From: Malurus cyaneus samueli
Taxonomy: Eukaryota > Chordata > Aves > Passeriformes > Maluridae
NCBI GenBank assembly: GCA_009741485.1
Contig: CM019227.1
Span: 14,308,669 to 14,372,668 of the forward strand
Length of the DNA stretch: 64,000 bases
Direction of reading: 5' to 3'
Shown: positions 14,001 to 27,400 of the stretch, piece by piece
Layout of the letters: each line of letters starts with the position of its first letter
Numbering within the stretch: position 1 is the stretch's first letter
Notes under the pieces: model-generated
Database searches by the model: none
What the model was told of the DNA's origin: nothing
What the model saw: the letters and a program-made list of their open reading frames with translations, nothing else
Position numbers and translations under genes: made by a program

Positions 14001-14579
14001 TTCATGAACCTCAGGGCAAGAACAATGATGAAAAAGTATTTTAAAATGCTTGTTTAAAAATCAACCAAACACAACTAATGTGACATTTCAAGTGCTCCAT
14101 GTCGCTGTCATATCAGACAGGCCACAAAATATTATGGAGGCTTGGACAAGGGAAAAGGACAAGGGATGGCATGAGGCAGTGCTGCATGGCTTTGGTGACA
14201 AGAAAATGATCCAATCTCACCTAGAGCATCCCACCACTGTCTGCACCATCCCAAGCTGCAGCAGAAGATAAACAACAGCGTTCTCCATTCTGAATATATC
14301 CAGAGAAGCAAACCAGAGAGCACAGAGCCCACCAGATCCCCTTTCCCAGCTGAGGTGAGCAGACATTCATTTTTACACCCAAATTTAGGGCTAAAGGACC
14401 AGACTTGTCCCTACATCCACATGGAGCGTCATCAATCACCAAGAGTGGTGAGCCATTTCCTGCCTTTCTTTGCTCTTGTTTAAGTCTGTGCAAGTGTTAC
14501 TCAAGAGATAAAGAAATGCAGAGAAACTCTAAAATAACCCATCCCTCACCCCAGAATTTTCAACATTAAAATGAGCCCT
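11094..14579. other. Noncoding stretch, no gene recognised
   Basis: AT-rich unique sequence without a nameable repeat. Open frames are short and overlapping. A moderately GC-richer patch at about 12600-12800 is open in both directions, but has no family signature and no convincing splice-site pair. Nothing else stands out. Confidence 0.5.
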
Positions 14580-15930
14580 CTTCCCCTTGTAAATTAGTGA
14601 TTATCACTAATATTTTCTAAACCAATTCTTAGACTTTGCCCTATCATTCTTGATTTATGGCTTCAAAATTGTTAACCCAAGTAATGAAGCAGGGCAATAA
14701 TAATAAAGAAGTTATTCTTGCCGGAGCAAACATCTAAGCATAATTATTAATATTAGTTTTTAGCGACATCAAAATGATATTCTGGTTTCTAGCAGCAATC
14801 TAGTGGTTGAGTGGTGGGGACAATTTATCATGGAAGAAGGAAAAATGGTACATGCTGTCACATCATGTATCATAGAAGTATCAAAATTGCTATGGAAACT
14901 GTGCACTTTTTATAGAGTAGGCACATAAAATTCACATAATATGTCAGAGAATAAGTTATTACTGTCCTGAGGCTGTAATAAGATCTACGCCCTTATTAGT
15001 GAAAAGATTTGACAGATTTTGTTTATAATGAATACTTGTAGCCAATGAGTTTGAGTCAAAGTCACCCTATTTTGACCCATCCACTTGCTTTCAGGTTTCT
15101 GTCTCCCTTAGATACAGGGAGAGTGCAGAGTAATATAATTTCCAATGGTTATTAGATTCCATTATAGTCACTTGTGATACGACAGGGAAATTGGCCATAT
15201 TCAAAATTATTAGGAGGAAATACCACCTTAGTCTGGGATTTTATTCCTGTATTATACAGAGCTATTCTTGGCCAAATTCTTTATCTGAGTTGTTTATAAT
15301 TTGCTGTTGAAGAGACAGAGCAGATAATTTGGGATTCATTTGATAAGACTGCAAATAAGAAAATGCAGGTTTTAGCACAAAATGGTTTAAAGCATTTCCT
15401 GTGAAGAACCTAAACACTGGAGCCCTCTGCCACCCTGATCTCTGTGTGACAGGTTTCTCACTGATTGACAGCACCTCTGATGGGTTAGGTTGGAGAAAAA
15501 TGAGCTTGTTTAGGAGAGCAGAAGATACTACAATTAGGTTTTTGCAGTCCAGCGAAACAGTGACTGGTGAAAGAAAGGAAAGTGGAGAAAAATGGATGTA
15601 TGTGTAACACCCTGGGGTGCAAGGGTACATTTATCATCTTGTTTGATATGACACACTGGATGAATGTTGATGAAGATTGTCAGCATCAATGTCAGGGAAA
15701 GCAATTCCTCAAGTAAAAGAGTTTGTGTTAAAAGACTCTCCACCAGGAGGAAATTCACATTATTACTTTGTAAATAAACAGCCTACAAAATGGAGCAAAG
15801 CAGATAACTGCTGATAAAGGTAATTTTTCATATTTTGCTTTAAAATCCTGTTTATGGAAGGCAGTGTTCTTGTGTAAGCATAGAGAAACCAGACTGAAAC
15901 CTTGGAAAATAATAAAGGTTTTTAAAAAAG
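14580..15930. other. AT-rich, repeat-poor block; possible conserved noncoding DNA
   Basis: Long AT-rich unique sequence with almost no CpG, no tandem repeats and no nameable transposon. Parts such as 14580-14900 contain homeodomain-like TAAT cores (for example around 14740-14755). This texture is common in vertebrate conserved noncoding elements, but conservation cannot be seen from one sequence, so this is a guess. Confidence 0.2.
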
Positions 15931-17110
15931 CCACCATGAAATGAGTGTACTACAGCAGCAGTCAAAAGTGCAGGACTGCATTGGATATAAACATTATGTT
16001 TATATTTACATACTCTGTTGATATATAATGTATACATGACAGTTTTTGATAGCAGTCCATTAGCATTAAACCACATTGTATCAGCTAACAAGAATCTTAA
16101 TTAATTTATTAAGATTATAAATCCTCAAATAATATGGGAAACAGCTTCTGGAAAATGGAGCTGCTGAAATCATTATCAACTCCTACAAATACCCTTTCAC
16201 TGTCCTTTAAAACAACAAAACCAAGCAACACTCAGTAATTAAAAAACCAAACAAAACCAAAAAAAACCAAAACATCCACCTTGCTGTGGGTATTTCCATG
16301 GGTTACTGCGACCACATTCCTCATTTCCAAAACTTGAATATTTCCCTCAAACCTCCAACAGGGACACTCGAAGAGTCAACCACTGGGGAAGTTCAGCATT
16401 AATGAGAAATTAATCAATTTGTTTTGACTGTGCAACCACTGAAACTTCCACTGGGTGAGGGCATCAACTGTGTCCATACAAGGCTGAAACCGGAGATTTC
16501 AGTTTGCAACAAACTTTTGCTATTAAATCCTGAAAACTTATCCTATTTGCGACTAGCTAGGGGAAAGACAAACTTTTGAGACAAACTGCTTCACTGAAAT
16601 TCCATTTTAAGGACTATAATTTTTATGGATGTCATACTTGCATGTATCTATACCCTCTATTAAATGCACAGCATACACTTTTCAACATATTTAAGGATAT
16701 TTAATGAGTTTAATAAACTTAAAGGGATGTTATATCTGTTCACTCTGTAAAGATTGTTTATTTCAGGAAATAAAACCATTTTGAAATGAGTAATATGACT
16801 TTTAGAGTTATGACTATCTCATTCAATTAGTTTCTGTAATTACTGTCATTCCACACAGTATATGCAGTACTAAAGGAGAAAATACATTTTGAGGAATTAC
16901 AGTGGAGGTGTACAACAGTTATTGTTAATGAGCCATAAACTTGAGTCTCCTGCTCGGTAAATTCATGCCAGTGCAATTTGGCAAAATAAGTCGACAGTTA
17001 CAGTTGGACAAATACTGTTGCATTTTAATATTTTCTGGGATTATTATCCTCTAGCACATTTCATACAACTCATTTTTCCTCTGTATTTTAAAACATCATC
17101 CTACTTCGAA
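15931..17110. promoter_or_regulatory. Candidate AT-rich enhancer-like block
   Basis: About 1.2 kb of AT-rich unique DNA carries two perfect inverted repeats and clustered forkhead-like cores. ATATAAACAT at 15985-15994 and ATGTTTATAT at 15996-16005 form a palindrome around one base. Forkhead-type cores (RYAAAYA) lie at 15987-15993, 15997-16003 (reverse) and 16003-16009 (reverse). AATCTTAAT at 16093-16101 pairs with ATTAAGATT at 16108-16116 around a TAATT-containing loop. An A/C simple repeat interrupts the block at about 16239-16274. Regulatory function is inference only; random AT-rich DNA also makes such sites. Confidence 0.25.
16239..16274 (+). repeat. A-rich (AAAACC)n-like simple repeat
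   Basis: A runs interrupted by CC or C, with the plus strand as the A strand. It belongs to the same class as the A/C tracts near 18162, 42611 and 48110. Confidence 0.7.
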
Positions 17111-17957
17111 AAATGAGAGATGTACTGTGAGAGATTCAAGCAGGATCTGAGCAGTCCTGAGCTCTCCCTGCTCAGTTGCAAGTTACCTGAATCAAAGCAG
17201 AGAATTTATGAGACACTTTCACCTCTACTTGGTTTTGCCTTATCTCAGTTTCAGAGATACTAAAGGACAAATTAGACATAATCACAGATCTTCACAGGTC
17301 ATGGATTTAGACTTTGTTTACATGACCAAGTGGCACAGATGAGCAGGAGAGGATCTAGCAAAGAACAGTGCTGAAACCCAGACAAAACCAGGCACAAAAA
17401 GGAAAAAAAAGAAAAAAAAAATCACTGGAAACGTAATAATTCTGATTAACGATTTTTCACTATTCTTTCTATCCAAACTACCTATTACTGCAGTATTTAG
17501 CATTGGCAACCCTATGTACACAGGACCCAACTATAGTGACTAATTACTTTTATGTGGTGCAGTGGTACAAGATAAATGCTTTTAATCAATTATCTATGAA
17601 AACATTGTCCAGGAGAAGCCAACTAGCTGCCATTAAAAGTTCAGTACCAAAGTCAGCATCCAAGAACACCACAGACCAAGAAAAAGAGAAACAAGAGAAA
17701 ACTCCAGTGAAATTTCATTCTATTTTAATTACTTTAATAATCTCTTTAATTGCAGAGAGAGCTTACAGAGAAGCATTAATGCAAACAGCACATTGCTCAG
17801 TTTTTTCCTACTTTTTGCACCAAAAATGCATATTCAACCTTAGAAAAGGCAGGAGCCACAGCAGCAGTGCTGGTGCCCTGTGAGTTACATTCCAACCACA
17901 GCCGTGAGCACACAGCCAAAACTCAGAGGCTACAAACGAGTTCAGATTTTCCTTCTC

Positions 17958-18009
17958 CATCAATGCCTCCCTCAAGATGTCTCTCTCATCAATGCCTCCC
18001 TCAAGGTGT
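17958..18009 (+). repeat. 29-bp tandem duplication (1.8 copies)
   Basis: CATCAATGCCTCCCTCAAG starts at 17958 and again at 17987. The copies differ by one A/G transition after this shared core (AAGATGT versus AAGGTGT). The near identity suggests a fairly recent local duplication. Confidence 0.85.
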
Positions 18010-18161
18010 ATTTTTTGGCTCACCTGGAGTTTGACTTGAGCCTGTTCCCAGAGAAGTCTCCTTTAGAATATCTGTCCACTTTAAGTTCTACTTTTCTATG
18101 TAGGAATTGTTATGCCATGAGCAACACAAATAGATATATCTCAATCGTCACTTAAATTAAC

Positions 18162-18207
18162 AAAAAAAAAAAAAAAAAAAAAAAACAAAAAAACCAAAAA
18201 AACCCCA
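18162..18207 (+). repeat. Poly-A run followed by A/C-rich tail
   Basis: Twenty-four uninterrupted A residues are followed by A runs broken by C and CC. There is no AATAAA signal close upstream and no recognisable retroposed gene, so I call it a simple repeat, not a processed pseudogene tail. Confidence 0.85.
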
Positions 18208-21196
18208 ACGAAACAAACCAAGTGAATCACAGAAGAAGCAGACTACTCAACATTTTCTGGGTGCTCATATACATGGGCATCCTTTCTCCAAGTGCTCCCA
18301 TCCTTACTGCAGGCTCTCTGGATGACAAATGACACGTTTAGAGGACGACTGAGCACTGCCCCCGTGTTCAGAAGGGCAGAGCAGGCACTTGCTCATGGCT
18401 GGCACGGTCACTAGGATGATCAGGGAGCTCTGGGTGTGGGTGCTCATCCCACCCTCGGTGGGTGCTGCCAGACCTGACAGAGAGAGCACAAGGGCTGGTG
18501 TGGGATTCCTGTCCCAGCTGTGCCACAGCCACAGTTCTGTCCTGCCCTGCTGTAACTCCCACACTGCAGTGCCCCTCACACACCCTGCACAGGGATCAGG
18601 GCTCGCTGATAACACAAAAATGAGTTTATCAGTCAGCCTCCTCTCCCACCAGGGACCATCAGAGCCATGGGGTGATAAACTCTGCCCAAAGCACCTGCAG
18701 GTGCCACAAAAAGTCTGCTAAACCTCTCAGAGGAGCAGCCAGCTGAGGTCATGAACTGAAACTCCCTTCCACTGCTCCCTTTCTTTTCAGACACCTCACA
18801 AGCAAACACAACCAGGTGTGGCACTGGAGGGTGACACCCATCCCTGCTCTCCCCCTGAAGGGCCATTCCAGGCTGAGACAGCCAAAGCAGGGCCCAGGAA
18901 GCCACAAAGTGACAGCAGAGGACTTTGGGATCTGCTTTTACACTGGCCCTGTACCCCCAACATGCCACATATGGTGGAGGAGGGAAGGGTGGCAGATGTT
19001 CCTCAGAACCACAGGCTGAAGTGGCAGCTGCTGAGGGGCTCTGCTACACCCAGGGGGCAAAGACTCTTCTCCAAGCCTCTTTCCTGCTTTGCTTTCATGC
19101 CCCACTCTTGGAAAATAAATGTGAGCAGCAGTTGAAAGCAAGCTTCAGCAGCTTGGGAGGAAGCAAAAGAAACAAGGACTTGGCATATTGCATCTATAAC
19201 ACAGTTAGGGCAAAAAATTCCCAGTTTGTAATTTGTCCTTTCATTAAACTATAATTCAATAAATCAATTATAATACAATTCAGTAAACAGTGTAACTGGA
19301 AATGCACCAGTGCTGCTTTTCAGTGCCCAGCTGCTGTTCTTTATGGATTCAGAGCTGAAACACCACTATTTGCATTAAACAGAGCAAAAACAGGAGCTCC
19401 CCTCTCTGACAGGTCACAAATCCTCACATGTAATCATTTTTGTTATTTGCTGAAGATGAGTTTTCAGTCACTTTGGCAGCAGAGGAACTGCAGAGAGGGC
19501 AGTGAATTAATAAGTAACACGTGGATCACGTTTCATGTGCCTGAAGGACTGAGCTCCTAAAACCACATTCGCTTTCATCTAACAAAGCTTATTTCTTATT
19601 CTTTACCAGAAGACCATGCCCCCTCCAACCTCTGCCACTTTGTGCTTTATCTTCTCATATCACAGATCTCTTACAAGTTTTACACTGAATCTTTGCTGTA
19701 CATTCATACAAAAGGATGAATAAACCATGTTAAACACAAGAGCCTCGACAAACAGAAGCTCTCGTCAGATAAAGCTGCATCTACACACAAATATATTCAC
19801 AAAGGAATTTTGTAGCATCTGGGAACCTAGATTAAAAATAAAGAGATTATAAAACTTGGCCCATTGAATCATAAACGACAGAGAAAATGTTCTCAAGTCC
19901 TGCTTCACACTCAGCTGGGTTTTGGGAAAGTTTGGGTGAGCCCAGGCACAATTTTGGAGCAGAGAACTGGGCTGGTTGAGAGTTTTGTGCATACCCAGGG
20001 AGTTGCAGGCAGCAGCATGCCAATACACAGAATTATCAGCACATCAAAGGCATTATATTTATCAAACCCTGCCACAGCACATTTACTGGCTGTATGATGG
20101 ATGTTGTTGTAGCAAGCAAGGAACACTTTGATGTACATGGCCTTCTTTGATTAATGAGGGCTCTTGCTGAGAAGCTGCATATGGAGTAAATTACTCTTTT
20201 CAAAAATGGCTGATTTGCACTATTGTACTAATTGTGTCACAAGCTCACAGTCTGCTCCAGACTCAGTCACCCAAAATAAAGAAATAAAAACTCACATATA
20301 CAGGTCATGATTTTTGTCACCCACATGCATCAGCTCAAAATCCTCAGGTCCTAATTAAATTAACTTAGAGTTTCTTTTTTTCTGCAGAGAGCACCGGTAA
20401 GCATTTCCTTCCTCCACTGAAAATTTCTACATTCTAGTACACTGGTAACTAATTTCTTTCTCACAAATTAATTCAATTTTTTAATAAATCCCATTGTGCT
20501 TATAAGAACATTGTAAGAGCTCTGAAAACATCTCAGCTTTTCATNACCAAAAAACCCAAAGCCCCCAAAGCTGAGGGAACCACAATGCACAAAAGCATGC
20601 TTCTTAAAAGCTTTTTCTAGATTAATTCTACCAGCCAGAGAAACACTACAAAACTGAAGTTATTCCATTAGCCTCGAGTCTCTAAGCATGTGGTGCCTTA
20701 AGCAATTTATCCACTTAGTTGTAACAACAAAACTATTTCCTTCAGAGCATTAAAGCAATGTTAATTTCCTTAAAATTCTGAACAGTAAATATTTTATCAT
20801 GTTAACTAATTATATTTGCAGTCTCCAATTTGTTATTAGAGGTGGCAGAAACATTACCACGATCACTTGGAGTGCACAGATCAAATTTATCATTGGACAG
20901 AGAGTAAGATGAAAGGGACCACAAAATCAGTGTTCCTGCCCGTGGGGTGACACTCCACTGAGGACAAAATGACTCCTTAAGTGCACTTTCTGTTAGAAAT
21001 TTCAGATTTAATCCAACTTGGCTTTCATAATTCAACACTTACACAACACTTTTTGCTGCAGTTGCATGACAGCACATGAATTACCAAAAGAAAGGAGTAG
21101 CCCACATTAACCCTGTAACTTAGAAAATAAGAGATCACAAGACACCCTGCCATGTCACACAAGGTAAAGATCAAAATGAATTGTCAGATTTGAATG

Positions 21197-21456
21197 GAAT
21201 CACAGAATTGCTTGGGTTGGAAAGGAATTTAAAGATTATTTAGTTCCGCTCCCTGCCATGGGCAGGGATACCCTCCACTGTCCCAGGCTGCTCCCAGCCC
21301 TGTCCAGCCTGGCCTTGGACATTTCCAGGGATCCAGGGGCAGCCACAGCTTCTCTGATCAGCCTGGGCCCTATCACCTTCACAGGGAACAATTCCTTCCC
21401 AAAATCCCATCTCTCCCTGCCCTCTGAGCTGCTGCAGCCCCTACCCCTTGTCCTAT
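21197..21456 (-). mobile_element. CR1 LINE, 5'-truncated 3' end
   Basis: The plus strand begins with the reverse complement of the avian CR1 terminus (AATCACAGAATTG, then TTGGGTTGGAAAGGAA). It continues through CCTGCCATGGGCAGGGA, CCAGCCTGGCCTTGGACA and a terminal CCTTGTCCTATC. These blocks match the CR1 3' region as I know it from bird genomes, and the CCAGGCTGCTCCCAGCCC variant is typical of songbird copies. Only about 260 bp survive, as expected from incomplete reverse transcription. The element is read on the minus strand. There is no coding capacity. It is an old, immobile fragment with several substitutions and no intact terminal octamer array. Confidence 0.93.
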
Positions 21457-24400
21457 CAATGTGACATTGAGGTGAATAACCTTTCTGTGTCAATTGAACA
21501 AAGATTTACATGTGACTGAACCAAACCCATTTGGTTTCACATTTCCAGAGCATTTATGACTTTCCAGAGCTCACAGAGATCTGAACCAGAGTTCAGAGGG
21601 GCGCAAGGTGTTTAAATAGAAATAACTTCTGTACAAAGTCAAAAGTTTAAGAAATTATAATCACGAGTACATTGTGCAAATCATGTGCACACCTATTCTG
21701 AGACAAGTCAGCCACTCTGTCCTTCTTCTCTAGAGAGTTCTACACAGATTTTTGAATTCCTGCACGGAAGAGAAAAAACAGATTCTGTGAAAGCTATGGC
21801 TCCTCTATCAACAATAACATTACTTCCTTTTTTTTTTTTTCCCCACATTAGTCTTTCCATTAAAGTTCTCCAGGTATATAAAATGCTATTAGGCCTCTTG
21901 AAAATATAATCCAGAATACCTGCACTGTCCATAAAACATCCAGTTAGGTGTTTCCAAGTTGCTTAGAAGGTAGCAATTCACAACTTTCTAATCTCCTTTG
22001 AAAAGACATTTCTCTTGTTAGAGAATAGGCTGTAAAGGTTTTGTTTGGGTTTGTTTTTTATTTTTTTCCCCAAAGCCATGTTGGATTCGATAGTAATATC
22101 CACAAAGGGAAATTCTGGGGGAAGGAGCTGAGGAAGAAGGCCATTCAGATCTTTGACAGCTCTCCATGGACACACTTCTGAAAGGTCAGGAGCTCACTGG
22201 GGGAAACTGCACTCACAGTAAAATTCAGCACTGTCACTGGGCAGCCCGTGAGGAGTCCCATAGACCTGCTTAAAACTTGTATAAAACATGATATCAACAC
22301 CAAAATAATTCTAGCCCAATTTTAAATGGGGGAGCTGTGTAAGCCATATCATGTGTTACATTAAAGCAGAAGAGAATGTTCTGCTGGACCTGCTGGCTGA
22401 GCAGCAAGCAGCACAAACCCTTTGGTCCTGTTTGTACAGAAGGGAAACAGTGAAAACAAGAACTCTGTGTAATGCAAAACTGTTCTTTGCTCTTGTTTTG
22501 GTGCAGTTTCACTGTTTGTTCTACTCCTGAATCTCTTTGAGACCACGATTTTTAATATGGATTTAAAACACTAGTGGTTAACTAGCAGGCACAGGCCGTA
22601 TTATATATTATCTGACCTTGCAAAAACAAAATTCCACATCTGAGTATGCTGAAGGTTCTTTGGAAAGCTCTGAGGTTTGCTCAGTTCCTCCTCTATGTGC
22701 AAGTACAGCTCTCCAGAACAGCTGAGACAGCTCAGGCTCCTGCTTTTAGGACAGCTCAGACAGAGCCTGGCTGCTGCAAGCTCCCCAGGACAGAGAACAA
22801 CTCAACTTATTAAAAATAATTGTATTATAATGCCTTTTTGGGTCTGGTTTAGAAAAGCTTTTGGAATGCCTACAGGTTTGGTTTCAATCCAGAAACTGGA
22901 CTAAAATTAAATTTGGAACTCTCAATATATTTATATTATAAAGACATTTACTCCTGGTCAGTCACACTGAGATTTTCTGTATCAAGCAGTTCAAGATTGG
23001 CAGATTAAAAGGTTCTATTGAATCCCTGCTTAAATTTCAAAAGATGACAAGAATAGCTCTTATTGGCCAAAACTGTATCTTCATCCCTCATTTTCTCTGA
23101 CTTCCTTCCAGCCTTAGAAACCGTGGGCAGTGTACATGACATTGTCTGCTGGAGATGACATCCCTCCCCCAGAGATTTTCTAGACAAAATGTTTTTGTGC
23201 AAAACTCTTCCAAAGTTCAATATTTCATCATCTTCCTGTAAAAACTTTCCTATTACTTTCTATAATGAAGTTACATGATGCCAATCCTTCTGCTGTTTCC
23301 CAAGAATTCCTACCATTAATTCCCCACACCAGGTAAACTAGAAAATTAGTTTCCAGCTCAAAATTGGAAAGACTACAGAGGTATGTTCTCTGATGATAAT
23401 ATTCTGTTGCAGAGAGATGTCTCATTTCCAACCTTATTCCTGTATTACCAACAGCATAAAATAAAATAAATGAATCCATAAAGAGTCCAAGTTCTGTTAG
23501 AAGACAAATACAACTTGCACTGAGCACAAAAAAACTGAGGTTATATAAAATACAACAGACAAAAGGATCCAATGCTGACCTCACATTAGTTGCAAACTGC
23601 TGGATCAGCCTGCTCCCTCCAAAGTCACTCCTTTGGCTTCAGGGCATTTTAAATAAGCTTTTGATGTTAGAATTGCTACTGTAGAGCTGGAGAATAACAA
23701 ATGTTGAATTTAAAAAGCAAAAAAAAAAAAAAAAAAAAAAAATAAATAAAAGCAAGTTGGGCAATTGCAAGCTGGTAATTTCAACAAGGGAATGAGTTCT
23801 GAAGGGAGGAAAAATTAATGGTGATGGTTTAGAGGATGGGTCCTTAACTGGAACAAGAAACTGAAAATACTGAGATGGGGAAAATTGACACCAGCAGAAG
23901 ACCAGAATGAGGAGGCCTCTTCCTGTCACATGTTCCAGGTTTTTGCAATTTATCTCAGAAAATGCATTCATGGTTGTGGCTGCCTACCTGAGCAGCAAAG
24001 AAGGAAATGCTGGCTTTCACAAGGAGTGCAGGTTTTTTGAGGACAGAAAGCTATTTTCTAGTTGTCATAGGCATTCAGTGCCAGGCAGTAATAAACATGA
24101 CAAGAGGCATAGATGTTAATGTTATTGTTAGAAAGATGGGATTTCAGCAGTCATAAATGGTGTTTACAGGCATCTGAGCTGAAGGAAAATCAGGGGAAGG
24201 CAGGTGGGAAAGAAGTAGGAAAATAACAATCTCACCCAATGGTTTTTGAGATCCTAGAGGTAAACTGGCCAGGAATGAGTCTGGACATTATTTATTATTA
24301 TTATTTATTTTCCCCTGAACATTTTTAACCAAACTGTGCAGATGCTGTGGCTGCAGAGCTGGACTGAAGAAGGAGAGGGGCAGCCCCTGGCCACAGGCAG

Positions 24401-27400
24401 GACTGGACACTGCTGTTTGTGGCCATGCACAGCAGATTGTCCACAGTGCAACCACCAGGTTTTACCCCAAAACTGAGCACAGCCTGGCTCTGAGCACATA
24501 AATGAATAAACCAAAGGGGAAAACCCTGATTAACTAACCATTTTCCAAACTTTCCCATCTTCCATCACGTTCTTTGCTCAGGAGAGGCTCGGCAGCATCT
24601 CACAGTTTGGTTTTCCAGGATGAGGAACGTGAGGAGGATCCTGCTGCAGCTCCTGGGACTGAGCCCAGCACAGGCTTGGGCTTCATTTCAGCCCTGAACA
24701 AAGTTAATAAGGCACTTACAGTTTACAAACCACCTACACTCGCACTGACTGACCATTGTAAGCCTCCAGCAAAGCTGTCATGAGGCTTTTGTAGGGGAAA
24801 CCTTCAGGGCTTTGGCTAAGGCTTGCTGTCAGAAAACTGCTCGAAATGAATTCAAATCACCAGGCTCCCTCACTGAAGGTCAAACACAACATTTGCAGCT
24901 GGAATTGCCGACACAATAGCAACATGAGGAGGGAAATAGAGGCTACATGGGAGGATGATTCTCTGTTAGTGCTTCACTGGCTGTTGGGGAAGAGCAAAAT
25001 GGGAGGGGGCAGGCAGAGCCTTGGGCTGCCTGTTGAAAGGTGAAACTGTGAAAATTCTTCCTTTAAAACAGCAGTGAGCCCAAATATCTGGATTGACTGG
25101 AAAAGCTGAATGAACCCATGCCAAGAATGCAGGAGGACCCTGTCCTGGGCCCCACAATGGGCAGGGTGTGCCCCAGAGAAGGGAAATCTCCCACTCAGCA
25201 GATAAAGGGAAGCCCTGGCAGCTCCCCACCCTGGGCACTGCCACAGCCCCCACCAGCCTTCCCAGAGCAGACTCAAAACCACCCAGGGTGGGGCTGTGGG
25301 TGTCCTGGAGGAAGCTCTGAGCCCAAATATCTGCTCTCATGCTCAGGCTGAGGCAATGGCATGGGCATTGTCCCTCTTGGCTCATCCTGTGATGATCTGC
25401 TCCAGCAGCAGGGACACAGGAGAGGAGCCCAAAGTGCCCAAAGGCAGAGCTCAGCAGAGGGTGCAGACAGCCCAGGGAGGCCGTTCTGGGCCATTCAGAC
25501 CCTCCAGTGCCCTCAGGGCAGGCAGCTCATCACCCTGACACTGTGCTTTAACTTCAGTATGAGAGCGCAAAACACAAAAAATAATATCTACCACATTTAG
25601 GGGAACCTATCACCTCGCTTTGTTTCCTAAATAATTCATCTTTTAGGCTCAGCTCTGGCTAAAGACCCAACTTCAAATTATTTTTCCATTTTCCTGATCC
25701 AAATAACACATTTGCAACGAAAAGCATTAAGAAAGATTAACCAATTTTGTCCACATTGAGGCCCAGCCCTAGCACATACATTTTCGGGCATCTTTCTAGA
25801 AAAGCTGCCTTGAAAACATCTGAAATCGATTTTAAAAGTCAGAATCTCGTTTGCAAGCGAGCCGAGCTTCAAATCTCACAGAGAGGCAGATGTGAGGAAG
25901 GCAGAGCAGCAAACCCAGCACCTGAACGTGCTGAGTCAGCAGCTGCTCACACCCCCACCAGCCTACAGGAATAATAAGATTGGCCCCTGGGACCAGAATC
26001 AATCTATTAACCAATATGATCCCGAGACCTTGGGTCCTCTCTCATATTTTCTACAAATTGTATTGCTTCTCGAGAGCAGAATCCTTACGGTGCTGCTATC
26101 TCAGGATCAGGGCGGCATTTTTCATGTTATCGTGCTGCACGAAAAGAAACTGGAAATATTGAAATGAAACCAGATGCTAGCTCATGGAGGAGGGGGGAGG
26201 CAAAGAAAAAGAAAGAAAAAGACCTATGATCAATGTAAAAAAAAAAGGAAGAAGAAATGTGTTTTGAGAAAATTTTCTCCTAGTGGAAAAGTCCAAGGAT
26301 CTTATTAGAATATGTTAAAAAAAAAAGACACAAGGAAAAGTTGTGTAGGCATTAGGAGGTGGGCTGAAGATTCCACGTGCTTCAGAGAAATTATAGGGTA
26401 GTACATGAAATTTATACACGTGGAAGGATGAAAGCCAGCCAGGTTCCAGCTCAGAACGTTGTTATTTCACAATTCAGCTCACAAACCCACCCACGTGGAG
26501 CAGGGCACTGCCCACCACCAACAGCACAAAGAGCTCCTGTACAAAATGCAGTGCTTCAAGTGGTCAGGAAAAAAGATGGAGAGAAGAGTTTGTTTCAGGA
26601 GAATAAACTTTCAGAACAATAGCTTTGAGTTTGGAAAGCTTAGGAAAAAAAAATCCTGAAAAATCTTAAATGAATGGTAACAGCTTCTGCCCGTCCAGGA
26701 AAGGATGCCAGCTGATTTTTTTTTCTGAGCACTAAAGATGCTCAGAAAAACAGAAAAAGCCACCAAGAATGCACAAAGCAAACACTTTTGATGAGAAATC
26801 ACTATGGCACTTTAGCATGCTTAGAAATTTCCAGCTGCAATGAAACCTTTCATGGCTGTCCTGCCAGAAAAACCTCCCAAATGAAAGTGCCCTCATGAGG
26901 AAATCTAATTCCCTCATTAGGAAAAAAAAAAAAAGAGAAAAAAAAAAAGTTTTGTCCCTGTTGAAGTATTTTGGAAACAGAATACTGAGTGTTTGACATT
27001 TTGCAAAATCCTCTTTACCCATTTTAAAAGTGACCATTATTATCAGCAATACTGACAACAGTAATAAACTATTTAAAGGTAAAATTACCATCTCATTTTC
27101 CCAAAGTAGTTTCAAGCTCCATTGTTTTACTCAATTGTCTTTGTTCAGAAAATATCAGAACATGCATTCCCTTAACAGAACAACCTGAAAGTCCTTCTTT
27201 TTGGTGGGAATGTAAGAAACAGGAATCAAGAACATGGACCTGACCCACAAATAATTTGAACAAAAAAAGGGGTGGGGAAGTGAGTCCACAGCAGTCGGGT
27301 CCAACAGGAATTTTGAAAGATTTCACCTTAAACAGATAAAAGATTGGGCCCACTCCATCGCCAGGACAGTGCACAAATACTCAGGAAAATATTTGCTTTT

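Larger units (their letters stand above)
17111..21196. other. Noncoding stretch with a GC-richer patch, no gene recognised
   Basis: AT-rich except for a GC-richer patch at about 18300-19110, where several overlapping open frames occur on both strands without any recognisable domain. Two near-identical 29-bp copies at 17958-18009 and a long A run at 18162 are listed separately. A single undetermined base is present at 20545, so the assembly is imperfect there. No exon, RNA gene or named element was supported. Confidence 0.5.

Noticed and set aside
18100..18207. Poly-A run as the tail of a processed pseudogene
   Set aside because: No upstream AATAAA at the right distance, no recognisable gene copy and no evident target-site duplication.
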